Positions 1 to 7,714 of a DNA stretch of 39,610 nucleotides are shown piece after piece. Within the stretch, counting starts at the first letter, position 1. The number at the start of each line of letters is the position of its first letter. Source of the stretch: SCUD01 sp036824505. Its GTDB lineage: Bacteria; Pseudomonadota; Gammaproteobacteria; Steroidobacterales; Steroidobacteraceae. The position numbers were made by a program, and so were the translations under genes. The notes under the pieces are model-generated. The model did not search any database. It had not been told where the DNA came from and saw nothing but the letters and a program-made list of their open reading frames with translations. The stretch is taken from assembly GCA_036824505.1 (NCBI GenBank), contig DAITAA010000026.1, positions 1 through 39,610 on the forward strand, given 5' to 3'.

Positions 1-134
1 GCCGAAGGAGGTTTTCGGGTTCTGATCGCTGCCGCCCAGGATGGGGAAAGCGCGGCCGGCCGAGCCACGCGCGATATGCTCAGGCTGTGAAGCCGCCAGG
101 TCTAAGATTCGACAGCACGACCAGGATGCAGTAA
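1..134. other. Window edge, no gene supported
   Basis: Downstream of tRNA-fMet on the minus strand I see no convincing gene. In plus frame 1 an open stretch reaches the window edge and stops with TGA at 88-90, so it could be the last 29 residues of a plus-strand protein; I recognise no family in it. The GGAGGTTTT at 8-16 could be the right half of a terminator hairpin whose left half lies outside the window. In many gammaproteobacteria rimP-nusA-infB follows an initiator tRNA here, but no rimP start can be seen within these bases. Confidence 0.3.
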
Positions 135-153
135 CAGAAACCCCGGCGCGGGG
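135..153 (-). terminator. Possible rho-independent terminator after tRNA-fMet
   Basis: Read on the minus strand, a 5-bp all-GC stem (CCCCG / CGGGG, three-base loop, 141-153) is followed by TTTCTG (140-135). It lies 17 bases beyond the 3' end of tRNA-fMet and could end the nuo-tRNA transcript. The stem is short and the T run is interrupted, so termination may be partial. Confidence 0.4.
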
Positions 154-169
154 CCGGGATCCTTGAAAG

Positions 170-246
170 TGGTAGCGGGGGCAGGATTTGAACCTGCGAC
201 CTTCGGGTTATGAGCCCGACGAGCTGCCAGACTGCTCCACCCCGCA
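170..246 (-). tRNA. Initiator tRNA-fMet (CAU)
   Basis: A 77-base cloverleaf with encoded CCA (minus-strand 3' end at 170). The anticodon loop is CTCATAA, and the anticodon stem carries the three consecutive G-C pairs (GGG/CCC) that mark bacterial initiator tRNAs. The D-arm GGAGCAG...GGCAGCTCG and T-loop TTCAAAT are canonical. As in other initiators, position 1 does not pair with 72; here the mismatch is U1.U72 instead of the C1.A72 of Escherichia coli. It follows nuoN on the same strand and is probably cotranscribed with the complex I genes. Confidence 0.97.
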
Positions 247-291
247 ACAGGGGCGCGCATTATAGAGGCGCGTCTCGCAGTTTACAAACGT

Positions 292-1743
292 CTAAGGCAG
301 CACATGCGCGCAGAGCGCGAGCAGCAGGCCCGGGAACAAGCCCAATGCGAGGACCGCCAGGCCATTGAGGCTCAATACGAACCGGAACGCCCCGCCTGCC
401 GCCAGCGCTTCGCGCCCCGATGGATCGTCGAAATACATCAATTTGACGATTCGCAGGTAGTAGTAAGCGCCGATCACCGAAAGCAGCACGGCGATTGCGG
501 CGAGCCAGGTCATGCCGATGTCAAGGACGGCAGAAATGACCTGCACCTTGGCCCAGAACCCGACCGTTGGCGGAACGCCTGCCATGCCGAACATGAAGAG
601 AAGCATGACGAACGCGAACCAGGGACTCTTCTGGTTCAGTCCCTTGTAATCATCGAGCAGCTCGGCCTCGAAACCCTTGCGCGACATCAGCAGCACGACA
701 CCGAAGGCCCCGGTCGCCAGGATCACGTAGGTCAGCGTGTAGAACATCGCGGCGCGGTAGCCGACGGCGTTACCCGCGAGGATGCCGAGCAGGATGAACC
801 CGACATGCGAGATCGTCGAGTACGCGAGCATCCGCTTGATATTGGTCTGGGCGATGGCAACCACGTTGCCGATCGTCATCGAGAGCACCGCGAGCACGAC
901 CAGCATGTCCTGCCACGCATCCACAGCGCCGCCCAGGCCCTCGGCAAGAATGCGCATGGCGAGCGCAAATGATGCAATCTTCGGCGCCGAACCGATAAAC
1001 AGCGTGACCGCGGTCGGCGACCCATGATAAACGTCCGGCAACCACATGTGGAAAGGCACGGCGCCGAACTTGAAGGCGACCCCGACCACGATGAATGCAA
1101 GTCCGAGCAGCAGGCCGATGCTGGATGCATCCGCGCCCTGCACCGCACGAGCCAGCCCATCGAGCTCGATGGTCCCGGTCAGTCCGTAGAGTATCGAGAT
1201 GCCGTACAGCAGCGTGCCGGACGCAATCGCGCCCAGCACGAAGTACTTCATCGCGACTTCCGCTGCGACGCCGTTGTCACGATCGAATGCGACCATCGCA
1301 TAGAGCGACAAGGACATGATCTCGATGCCCAGATAGAGCGACAGCAGGCTGCCCGCTGAAATGATGACCTGAATGCCAAGCACGGCAAACAGCGCCAGCA
1401 CGAAGTACTCGCCCTGCAACAGGCCGCGCCTGGCCATGTAGTCGCGCGAATACAGGAAAGCGACCGCCGCAGCGCCGTAGGTGAACAGTTTCAGCACCGT
1501 TCCCATGGGATCGGCGACGAAATGCCCATACAGCGCGACAGAGCGCTCGGGCACCGCGATCATCGAGGTCACCCAGGCCGCCCCGGCGAGCGTCGCAATT
1601 GACAGAAAGAATGTCCAGCTGCGCAGCCGCTCGGGCAGGAAGACGTCCACCAACAGGATCACGCAGGCGGCCGCGACAACGAAGATCTCCGCCAGGGCGG
1701 GCGTGAGATCGGCCGTCGTCATTACTGTCGCCATGCCATTCAT
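292..1743 (-). CDS. nuoN: NADH-quinone oxidoreductase subunit N
   Basis: Membrane subunit of complex I and one of three Mrp-antiporter-like proton-pumping subunits; it lies next to NuoK in the membrane arm. The 483-residue product is close to the 485 of E. coli NuoN and is almost entirely hydrophobic helices. Conserved elements visible include the KFGAVPFHMWLPDVYHG segment, with the pump lysine at its start, and the later helix KRMLAYSTISHVGF. I chose the ATG at 1743 because GAGG lies 8 bases upstream and it leaves 10 bases after nuoM; an upstream in-frame start at 1812 would run deep into nuoM. It is the last nuo gene, followed by tRNA-fMet. Confidence 0.97.
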   Translation of the reverse strand: MNGMATVMTTADLTPALAEIFVVAAACVILLVDVFLPERLRSWTFFLSIATLAGAAWVTSMIAVPERSVALYGHFVADPMGTVLKLFTYGAAAVAFLYSRDYMARRGLLQGEYFVLALFAVLGIQVIISAGSLLSLYLGIEIMSLSLYAMVAFDRDNGVAAEVAMKYFVLGAIASGTLLYGISILYGLTGTIELDGLARAVQGADASSIGLLLGLAFIVVGVAFKFGAVPFHMWLPDVYHGSPTAVTLFIGSAPKIASFALAMRILAEGLGGAVDAWQDMLVVLAVLSMTIGNVVAIAQTNIKRMLAYSTISHVGFILLGILAGNAVGYRAAMFYTLTYVILATGAFGVVLLMSRKGFEAELLDDYKGLNQKSPWFAFVMLLFMFGMAGVPPTVGFWAKVQVISAVLDIGMTWLAAIAVLLSVIGAYYYLRIVKLMYFDDPSGREALAAGGAFRFVLSLNGLAVLALGLFPGLLLALCAHVLP

Positions 1744-1753
1744 TGCCCGGGCC

Positions 1754-3277
1754 TCAAAGTTTGCTGACCAACATCTGCTGAACCAGCCACTCGAGTGTCG
1801 GCCGCATGACATCCAGAAGCGGCGCCGGCCAGACTCCGATCAGCAGCACTGCCGCAGCCAGCACCGCCAGCACCAGGAACTCGCGCACATTCAGATCTTT
1901 CAGCGAAGCCACGCCGTCGCTGCCGACGTCGCCCCAGATCACCCGCTTGACCAGCCACAGCGTGTAGGAGGCGCCAAGAATCAGTGTCAACGCGGCAACG
2001 AACGCGAACCAGAAATTCGCCTTGAAGCTCGCGATGATCACGAGGAACTCCCCGACGAAGCCGGAAGTGCCGGGAAGGCCCGCGTTGGCCATCGCAAACA
2101 GCACGGCAAAGAAGGCGAACACCGGCATCGTGTTGACTACGCCGCCGTAGGCGCTGATTTCGCGCGTGTGCAGGCGGTCGTACAGGACGCCGACACACAG
2201 GAACAGTGCGCCGGACACCAGGCCGTGCGAAACCATCTGTACCATTGCGCCGTCCAGGCCCATCGCCGCGCCGGAGACGGATCCGGTTCGCGCCAGGATG
2301 GCGTAGGCGATGAATGACCCGAGCGTGACGAAACCCATGTGGGCAATGGACGAATAGGCAATCAGCTTCTTCATGTCGCGCTGCACCAGCGCGACGAATC
2401 CGATGTAGGCAATCGCGATCAACGACAGCGTGATCAACAGCCAGTCGAGTTCACGACTCGCGTCCGGCGTGATTGGCAGGCTGAAGCGCAGGAAGCCGTA
2501 GCCACCCATCTTCAGCATGATCGCGGCCAGTATCACGGAACCGCCCGTCGGGGCCTCGACGTGGGCATCGGGCAGCCAGGTGTGCACCGGCCACATCGGG
2601 ATCTTCACCGAGAATGCGGCAAAGAACGCCAGGAAGATCAGCAGTTGTTCGGTCATGCCAAGCGGCAGGCGCTGGAACACCGCGATCTCGTAGCTGCCGC
2701 TCTGGAGATACAGGTAAATCAAGGCGACCAGCATCAGCACGGAGCCGAGGAATGTGTACAGGAAGAACTTGATGGTCGCGTAGACCCGCCGCGTACCGCC
2801 CCAGATGCCGATGATCAGGAACATCGGTATCAGCATCGCCTCCCAGAACACATAGAACAGCAGCGCATCGGCCGCAGCAAACACGCCGATCATCAGTCCT
2901 TCCATGATCAGGAAGGCGGAGAAATACTGCGCGATACGGCGCTCGATCGTGGTCCATGCCGCGATCACAACCAGCGGTGTCATGAACGCCGTCAACACAA
3001 TCAATGGCAGCGCGATGCCGTCGACTCCCAGGTGGTACCAGGCGTTCAGCGCCCCGATCCAGGACATGTTTTCGACGAACTGCAGCGCGGGCGTCGTCCG
3101 GTCGAACTGCTGCCAGAGCGGCACGCAGAGCGCGAGTGTCGCGACCGAGGCCAGCAGCGCGACCCAGCGGGCGATGGTGATGCGGCGCTCGCCGAGCACC
3201 AGCACGATGGCTCCGGCCCCGATCGGCAGCCAGGTCAGCCAGCTCAGCAGGTGGCCTGTCGCAGCCATGCTCATCAT
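1754..3277 (-). CDS. nuoM: NADH-quinone oxidoreductase subunit M
   Basis: Second antiporter-like proton-pumping subunit of the complex I membrane arm, located between NuoL and NuoN in the assembled complex. The product has 507 residues against 509 in E. coli and about 14 hydrophobic segments. The signature KIPMWPVHTWLPDAHVEAP, containing the conserved pump lysine, and the following KMGGYGFLRF and KKLIAYSSIAHMGFV are clear. The start ATG overlaps the nuoL stop as ATGA, so the two are translationally coupled. All residues expected for the family appear present by eye and I see nothing odd. Confidence 0.98.
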   Translation of the reverse strand: MMSMAATGHLLSWLTWLPIGAGAIVLVLGERRITIARWVALLASVATLALCVPLWQQFDRTTPALQFVENMSWIGALNAWYHLGVDGIALPLIVLTAFMTPLVVIAAWTTIERRIAQYFSAFLIMEGLMIGVFAAADALLFYVFWEAMLIPMFLIIGIWGGTRRVYATIKFFLYTFLGSVLMLVALIYLYLQSGSYEIAVFQRLPLGMTEQLLIFLAFFAAFSVKIPMWPVHTWLPDAHVEAPTGGSVILAAIMLKMGGYGFLRFSLPITPDASRELDWLLITLSLIAIAYIGFVALVQRDMKKLIAYSSIAHMGFVTLGSFIAYAILARTGSVSGAAMGLDGAMVQMVSHGLVSGALFLCVGVLYDRLHTREISAYGGVVNTMPVFAFFAVLFAMANAGLPGTSGFVGEFLVIIASFKANFWFAFVAALTLILGASYTLWLVKRVIWGDVGSDGVASLKDLNVREFLVLAVLAAAVLLIGVWPAPLLDVMRPTLEWLVQQMLVSKL

Positions 3278-5232
3278 TTAAGTAACAGCCAGCCGATGAG
3301 CAGTGACAGGCCGATGATCATTGCAAACGCATAGTGATACAGGTATCCGGTCTGCACCTGCCGGACCACCGAGGCGATCGCACCGATCGCACGCGCCGTG
3401 CCATTCACCAGCACGCCGTCGATCGCCACCTCGTCACCGCGCTTCCAGAGACCGGTGCCGAAACTCCGTACCCCGACGGCCACGACGTTTTCATTGAACC
3501 AGTCGAAGTAATACTTGTTGACGAGCAGCCGGTACAGCCGCGCATATCGCTTGCTGATCACTTCGGGCAGGTCCGGGCGCTTCAGGTACAAGAACCACGC
3601 CGCAGCGATGCCCGCGAACGCGAAATACACGGCCGGCTCCCTGAATGCGTCGATGAGGAACTCGCCTGCCCCGTGAAAATGCACGCTGTAACGGGCCAGT
3701 GGTCCATTGACTGGATGCACAATCGACCCGGCGAAGAAGTCCCCGAAGACGACGGGCTCGACCGTCAGCCAGCCGATGAAGATCGAGGGTATCGCAAGCG
3801 CAATGAGCGGCAGCGTCACGACCCACGGGCTCTCATGCAGGTGCTCGCGCGTGTGCTCGTCCATGCGCTCGCGGCCGTGGAATGTCATGAACATCAGGCG
3901 GAAAGTGTAAAGCGCCGTCACGAACACGCCGACCAGCACCATCCAGTAGGCGTAATGGTGGCCAGAGATGGTCGAATACCTGACGCTTTCAATGATCAGG
4001 TCCTTCGAAAAGAAACCCGACATCCCGGGGATCCCGACCAGTGCCAGCGCTCCGATCATGCAGGTCCAGTAGGTGATCGGCATGTAGCGGCGCAGGCCAC
4101 CCATGCGGCGCATGTCCTGCTCATGATGCATTGCGATGATCACGGAACCTGCCGCCAGGAACAGCAGCGCCTTGAAGAAGGCGTGCGTCATCAGATGGAA
4201 GATACCGGCAGCAAAGCCGCCCGAGCCAAGCGCCGCAGTCATATAGCCCAACTGCGACAAGGTCGAATAGGCGATCACCCGCTTGATGTCGTTGCTGACG
4301 AGGCCCAGGAGCCCCATGAACAGCGCCGTCGTCGCGCCGATTGCCATGACGAAGTGCATTGCGTCCCGGGAGAGCGCGAACAACGGCGACATGCGCGCCA
4401 CCATGAAGATTCCGGCCGTCACCATGGTCGCTGCGTGGATCAGCGCCGAAATCGGGGTTGGGCCTTCCATGGAGTCCGGCAGCCAGACGTGCAGCGGGAG
4501 CTGTGCGGACTTGCCCATCGCGCCGATAAACAGCGAAACGCAGATCACCGTGATCGGCTTGGAGGACTCGCCCGGCGTCAGAAAGATCTCCAGGCCGAGC
4601 ATTCCCGGTGCGCGCTCGAATACTTCCCGGTAGTCCAGGCTGCCGGTGTAGTAGACGATCGCGGCAATGCCCATGATGAAGCCGAAGTCGCCAATGCGAT
4701 TGACGATGAATGCCTTCAGGCTGGCGAATATCGCGCTCGGCCGCTTGTACCAGAATCCGATCAACAGATACGACACCAGGCCCACCGCTTCCCAGCCGAA
4801 GAACAACTGCACGAAGTTGTTCGCCATCACCAGCATCAGCATCGAGAAAGTGAACAGCGAGATGTATGCAAAGAACCGCTGGTAACCCGGGTCGTCCTTC
4901 ATGTAGCCAATCGTGTAGACGTGCACGGCCAGCGATACGAAGGTCACCACCGTCATCATCAGCGCGGTCAATCGGTCGATGAGGAAGCCGATTTCCATGC
5001 GGATTCCGTCGCTGACCGCCCAGGTATAGACGGCCTGATTGAGGACCGGCGCACCGTCCACCATCTGCTTCAGGATCCAGGCGGAAGCCGCAAACGAAAC
5101 CGCGACACCGGCGATGCAAAGCGAATGGGCAGCCGGACGACTGATGTACCGGCAACCGAGGCCGGTGACGACCGCGGCGGCCAGCGGCGCAAGAACGATC
5201 AGCAGACAAAGCTCATACATGGACATCGTCAT
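3274..5232 (-). CDS. nuoL: NADH-quinone oxidoreductase subunit L
   Basis: Largest and most distal antiporter-like subunit of complex I, with the long lateral C-terminal helix that runs along the membrane arm. The product is 652 residues (613 in E. coli, 650 to 700 in many other bacteria). It contains the Proton_antipo_N and Proton_antipo_M regions, seen in GKSAQLPLHVWLPDSMEGPTP and KRVIAYSTLSQLGYM, and an HH-containing helix near GGLRRYMP. The C-terminal part, about residues 520-652, is the extended piece ending in a final membrane helix. Its start overlaps the nuoK stop (ATGA) and its stop overlaps the nuoM start. Confidence 0.98.
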   Translation of the reverse strand: MTMSMYELCLLIVLAPLAAAVVTGLGCRYISRPAAHSLCIAGVAVSFAASAWILKQMVDGAPVLNQAVYTWAVSDGIRMEIGFLIDRLTALMMTVVTFVSLAVHVYTIGYMKDDPGYQRFFAYISLFTFSMLMLVMANNFVQLFFGWEAVGLVSYLLIGFWYKRPSAIFASLKAFIVNRIGDFGFIMGIAAIVYYTGSLDYREVFERAPGMLGLEIFLTPGESSKPITVICVSLFIGAMGKSAQLPLHVWLPDSMEGPTPISALIHAATMVTAGIFMVARMSPLFALSRDAMHFVMAIGATTALFMGLLGLVSNDIKRVIAYSTLSQLGYMTAALGSGGFAAGIFHLMTHAFFKALLFLAAGSVIIAMHHEQDMRRMGGLRRYMPITYWTCMIGALALVGIPGMSGFFSKDLIIESVRYSTISGHHYAYWMVLVGVFVTALYTFRLMFMTFHGRERMDEHTREHLHESPWVVTLPLIALAIPSIFIGWLTVEPVVFGDFFAGSIVHPVNGPLARYSVHFHGAGEFLIDAFREPAVYFAFAGIAAAWFLYLKRPDLPEVISKRYARLYRLLVNKYYFDWFNENVVAVGVRSFGTGLWKRGDEVAIDGVLVNGTARAIGAIASVVRQVQTGYLYHYAFAMIIGLSLLIGWLLLK

Positions 5233-5534
5233 CCCTTCATGACGTCGAGTTCCTCGACGTTGATGCTCTGCCGCTGCCGGAACAGCACGACCAGAATGGC
5301 GAGTCCGATGGCAGCCTCCGCAGCCGCCACCGTCAGGATGAAGAACACGAAGATCTGCCCGTCAAGCAGCCCGCCAAAACGCGAGAACGCGATGAAATTG
5401 AAATTCACGGCGAGCAACATCAGCTCGATGCACATGAGCAGCAGGATGACATTCTTGCGATTCAGGAATATGCCTGCGACCGCGATCGAAAAAAGGATTC
5501 CCGCCAGCATCAGGTAATGGGCAAGCGTAATCAC
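5229..5534 (-). CDS. nuoK: NADH-quinone oxidoreductase subunit K
   Basis: Small membrane subunit of complex I (101 residues, family about 100), homologous to MrpC and mitochondrial ND4L. Three transmembrane helices are visible. The two membrane glutamates important for proton transfer lie in CIELMLLAVN and in AAAEAAIGLAI. It overlaps nuoJ upstream and nuoL downstream by ATGA junctions, so stoichiometric translation within the operon is likely. Confidence 0.98.
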   Translation of the reverse strand: MITLAHYLMLAGILFSIAVAGIFLNRKNVILLLMCIELMLLAVNFNFIAFSRFGGLLDGQIFVFFILTVAAAEAAIGLAILVVLFRQRQSINVEELDVMKG

Positions 5535-6133
5535 GGTTCACGCTCCGTCTTCATCTTCACGATCCGGACCCGATCGCCCGGACGGGCCGAAACCTGCCGC
5601 TGTATATCCTGGAGCTTCAGGCCTGGGCGGTGGCGCAGGGTCAGCGCTATCGCGGCGATGATCGCAATCAGCAGGATGACTGCGGCGAGCTGGAATGGAT
5701 ACGCGTATTGCGTGTAGAGCACCGCGCCGATTTCGGCCGTGTTGCTGTAGTGCTCCGGCAGCGGCGCCGTGCCGCCGGTCACATCGATGCCCAGGCGCCG
5801 GACCCACAACACATAATAGAGTTCGACAATCACGATCAGCGCGATCAGCAATCCTAGCGGCGCGTGACTCGCAAATCCCTCGCGAAGTTTCTCGATGTTG
5901 ACGTCCAGCATCATCACCACGAACAGGAACAGCACCATCACCGCGCCCACGTACACGAGTACCAGCACCAACGCCAGGAATTCCGCTTCGATCAGCAGCC
6001 AGAGCACCGCCGCGTTGAAGAAGCAGAGCACCAGGAACAGCACCGAATGCACCGGGTTGCGCGACACGATCACGCCGAGCGCGGCGCCGATCAGGACCGC
6101 CGAGAACGCATAGAAGAGAATCGTCACCAGCAT
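5531..6133 (-). CDS. nuoJ: NADH-quinone oxidoreductase subunit J
   Basis: Membrane subunit of complex I (200 residues), homologous to ND6. Five hydrophobic helices occupy about the first 165 residues and the conserved VLVYVGAVMVLFLFVVMML stretch (helix 3, with the pi-bulge region) is present. The hydrophilic C-terminus of about 35 residues ends in a basic, charged tail. The start lies 6 bases after nuoI and the stop overlaps nuoK by ATGA. Confidence 0.97.
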   Translation of the reverse strand: MLVTILFYAFSAVLIGAALGVIVSRNPVHSVLFLVLCFFNAAVLWLLIEAEFLALVLVLVYVGAVMVLFLFVVMMLDVNIEKLREGFASHAPLGLLIALIVIVELYYVLWVRRLGIDVTGGTAPLPEHYSNTAEIGAVLYTQYAYPFQLAAVILLIAIIAAIALTLRHRPGLKLQDIQRQVSARPGDRVRIVKMKTEREP

Positions 6134-6139
6134 CTCAGT

Positions 6140-6628
6140 TCACCGGTAGCGCGAGTCCGCAGCCTTGTCCGCCGCGATCGTTGCCTCGTAAAGATCTCCG
6201 ATCGCGAGCAGCTTGTCCTTGGTCATGATGTTCTCGCCGCGGTTCTCCATGTGGTACTCGTGGATCCGCGTCTCGACAATCGCGTCGACCGGGCAGGCCT
6301 CCTCGCAGAATCCGCAGTAGATGCACTTGAACAGGTCGATGTCGTAGCGGGTCGTCCGCCGCGTGCCGTCCGCGGCGACATCGGATTCGATCGTGATCGC
6401 GAGTGCCGGGCAGACCGCCTCGCACAGCTTGCAGGCAATGCAGCGCTCCTGCCCGTTCGGGTAGCGCCGCAGCGCATGCAGGCCGCGGAAGCGCGATGAC
6501 TGCGGCGTCTTTTCCTCGGGGTAGTTCAGCGTGATCTTGCGCCGGAACAGGTTGCGCAGCGTCACCGATAGCCCGACCAGCAATTCGGTCAGGAACAGGG
6601 TGCGCAGGATTGAGCGAATGCGATTCAT
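6140..6628 (-). CDS. nuoI: NADH-quinone oxidoreductase subunit I, 2[4Fe-4S]
   Basis: Ferredoxin-like subunit of the complex I peripheral arm that carries clusters N6a and N6b and passes electrons to NuoB. With the start at 6628 it has 162 residues, the usual length in non-enteric proteobacteria. Two CxxCxxCxxxCP motifs are seen: C63, C66, C69, C73 and C102, C105, C108, C112. The amphipathic N-terminal helix anchors it to the membrane arm. I prefer this ATG, preceded by TGAGG, over the in-frame start at 6658, which would overlap nuoH by 23 bases and add a non-family extension. Confidence 0.97.
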   Translation of the reverse strand: MNRIRSILRTLFLTELLVGLSVTLRNLFRRKITLNYPEEKTPQSSRFRGLHALRRYPNGQERCIACKLCEAVCPALAITIESDVAADGTRRTTRYDIDLFKCIYCGFCEEACPVDAIVETRIHEYHMENRGENIMTKDKLLAIGDLYEATIAADKAADSRYR

Positions 6629-6635
6629 GATGGCC

Positions 6636-7709
6636 TCAGTCCGCCCATGGCCCGACATGCAGCCAGGCCAGCACCGATTCGACCCCGATCCAGACCAGTG
6701 TCACCGGGATCAGCGCCTTCCATCCAAGCCTCATGATCTGGTCGTAGCGGTAGCGCGGAAAGGTTGCGCGGACCCACAGGAACACGAACAGGAAGAAGCA
6801 GATCTTCAGGAACAGCCAGAAGAAGCCGGGCTGCGCGACGAACGCCCCCTCCGGAGCGTAGCCCTGCAACGGGGACAGCCAGCCGCCGAAGAAGAACACC
6901 GAGCACAGCGCGGAGACCAGGATCATGTTCGCGTATTCGGGAAGCGCGAACAGCGTGGCGAATGTGGCGCCGGAATATTCGACATGGAAGCCCGCAACGA
7001 TTTCTGACTCGCCCTCGGCCACGTCGAACGGCGCGCGGTTGGTCTCGGCGAGGCCCGAGACGAAATAGACGATCAACAGCGGAAACAGCCAGAACCAGTT
7101 CCAGCTCAAGACGCCACCCTGCTGGGCGCGAACGATGTCACCGAGATTGAGGCTGCCGGCCGCCATCAGCACGCCGACCAGCGCGAAGCCCATCGCGATC
7201 TCATAGGCCACCATTTGCGCAGCCGAGCGCATGGCGCCCAGAAACGCATACTTGGAGTTGCTGGCCCAGCCCGCGAGGATGATTCCATAGACGCCGAGCG
7301 AGGTCAGCGCCAGCACATAGAGCAGCCCGGCATTGACGTCGGCCAGCACGAATTCCGGCGCGAACGGCACGACGGCCCATGCGGCGAGCGCCGGGACCAG
7401 CACCAGCAGTGGCGCCAGCAGGAACAGCAGGCGCGAGGAAGCCGAGGGAATGATGATTTCCTTGAGCAGCAGCTTGACGACGTCGGCGAACGGCTGCGCC
7501 CAGCCGCGCAGCAGCCGCAGGCCGAGGAATGTGACGCGATTCGGGCCGAGGCGCAGCTGCATGTAGCCGATCACCTTGCGTTCGGCCAGCGTCAGCAATG
7601 CCACGGCGATGATCACCGTCAGCATCACCGCGACAATCTGCACCGTGACGATGATCAGCGACTGCAGATCCGGCGGTATCGAATTCCACGCTGCGATGAG
7701 CTTCTGCAT
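6636..7709 (-). CDS. nuoH: NADH-quinone oxidoreductase subunit H
   Basis: Membrane subunit (ND1 homologue) joining the peripheral and membrane arms and forming much of the quinone-access chamber. The product has 357 residues, somewhat longer than the 325 of E. coli, with eight or more hydrophobic helices. The conserved acidic loop at PFDVAEGESEIVAGFHVEY (after TNRAPFD) and the RLGPNRVTFLGL motif are present. The ATG start is 5 bases after the nuoG stop codon. Confidence 0.98.
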   Translation of the reverse strand: MQKLIAAWNSIPPDLQSLIIVTVQIVAVMLTVIIAVALLTLAERKVIGYMQLRLGPNRVTFLGLRLLRGWAQPFADVVKLLLKEIIIPSASSRLLFLLAPLLVLVPALAAWAVVPFAPEFVLADVNAGLLYVLALTSLGVYGIILAGWASNSKYAFLGAMRSAAQMVAYEIAMGFALVGVLMAAGSLNLGDIVRAQQGGVLSWNWFWLFPLLIVYFVSGLAETNRAPFDVAEGESEIVAGFHVEYSGATFATLFALPEYANMILVSALCSVFFFGGWLSPLQGYAPEGAFVAQPGFFWLFLKICFFLFVFLWVRATFPRYRYDQIMRLGWKALIPVTLVWIGVESVLAWLHVGPWAD

Positions 7710-7714
7710 GCTGC

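Noticed and set aside
1..90. Plus-strand open frame entering from the window edge with a stop at 88-90
   Set aside because: Only 29 residues are visible, other frames are also open, and no family is recognisable; noted as possible but not called as a gene.
3334..5517. 727-codon open frame on the plus strand opposite nuoL and nuoK
   Set aside because: It mirrors the reading frame of nuoL/nuoK, and its translation is rich in His, Gln, Arg and Asp with no domain, which is typical of the antisense of GC-rich membrane-protein genes.
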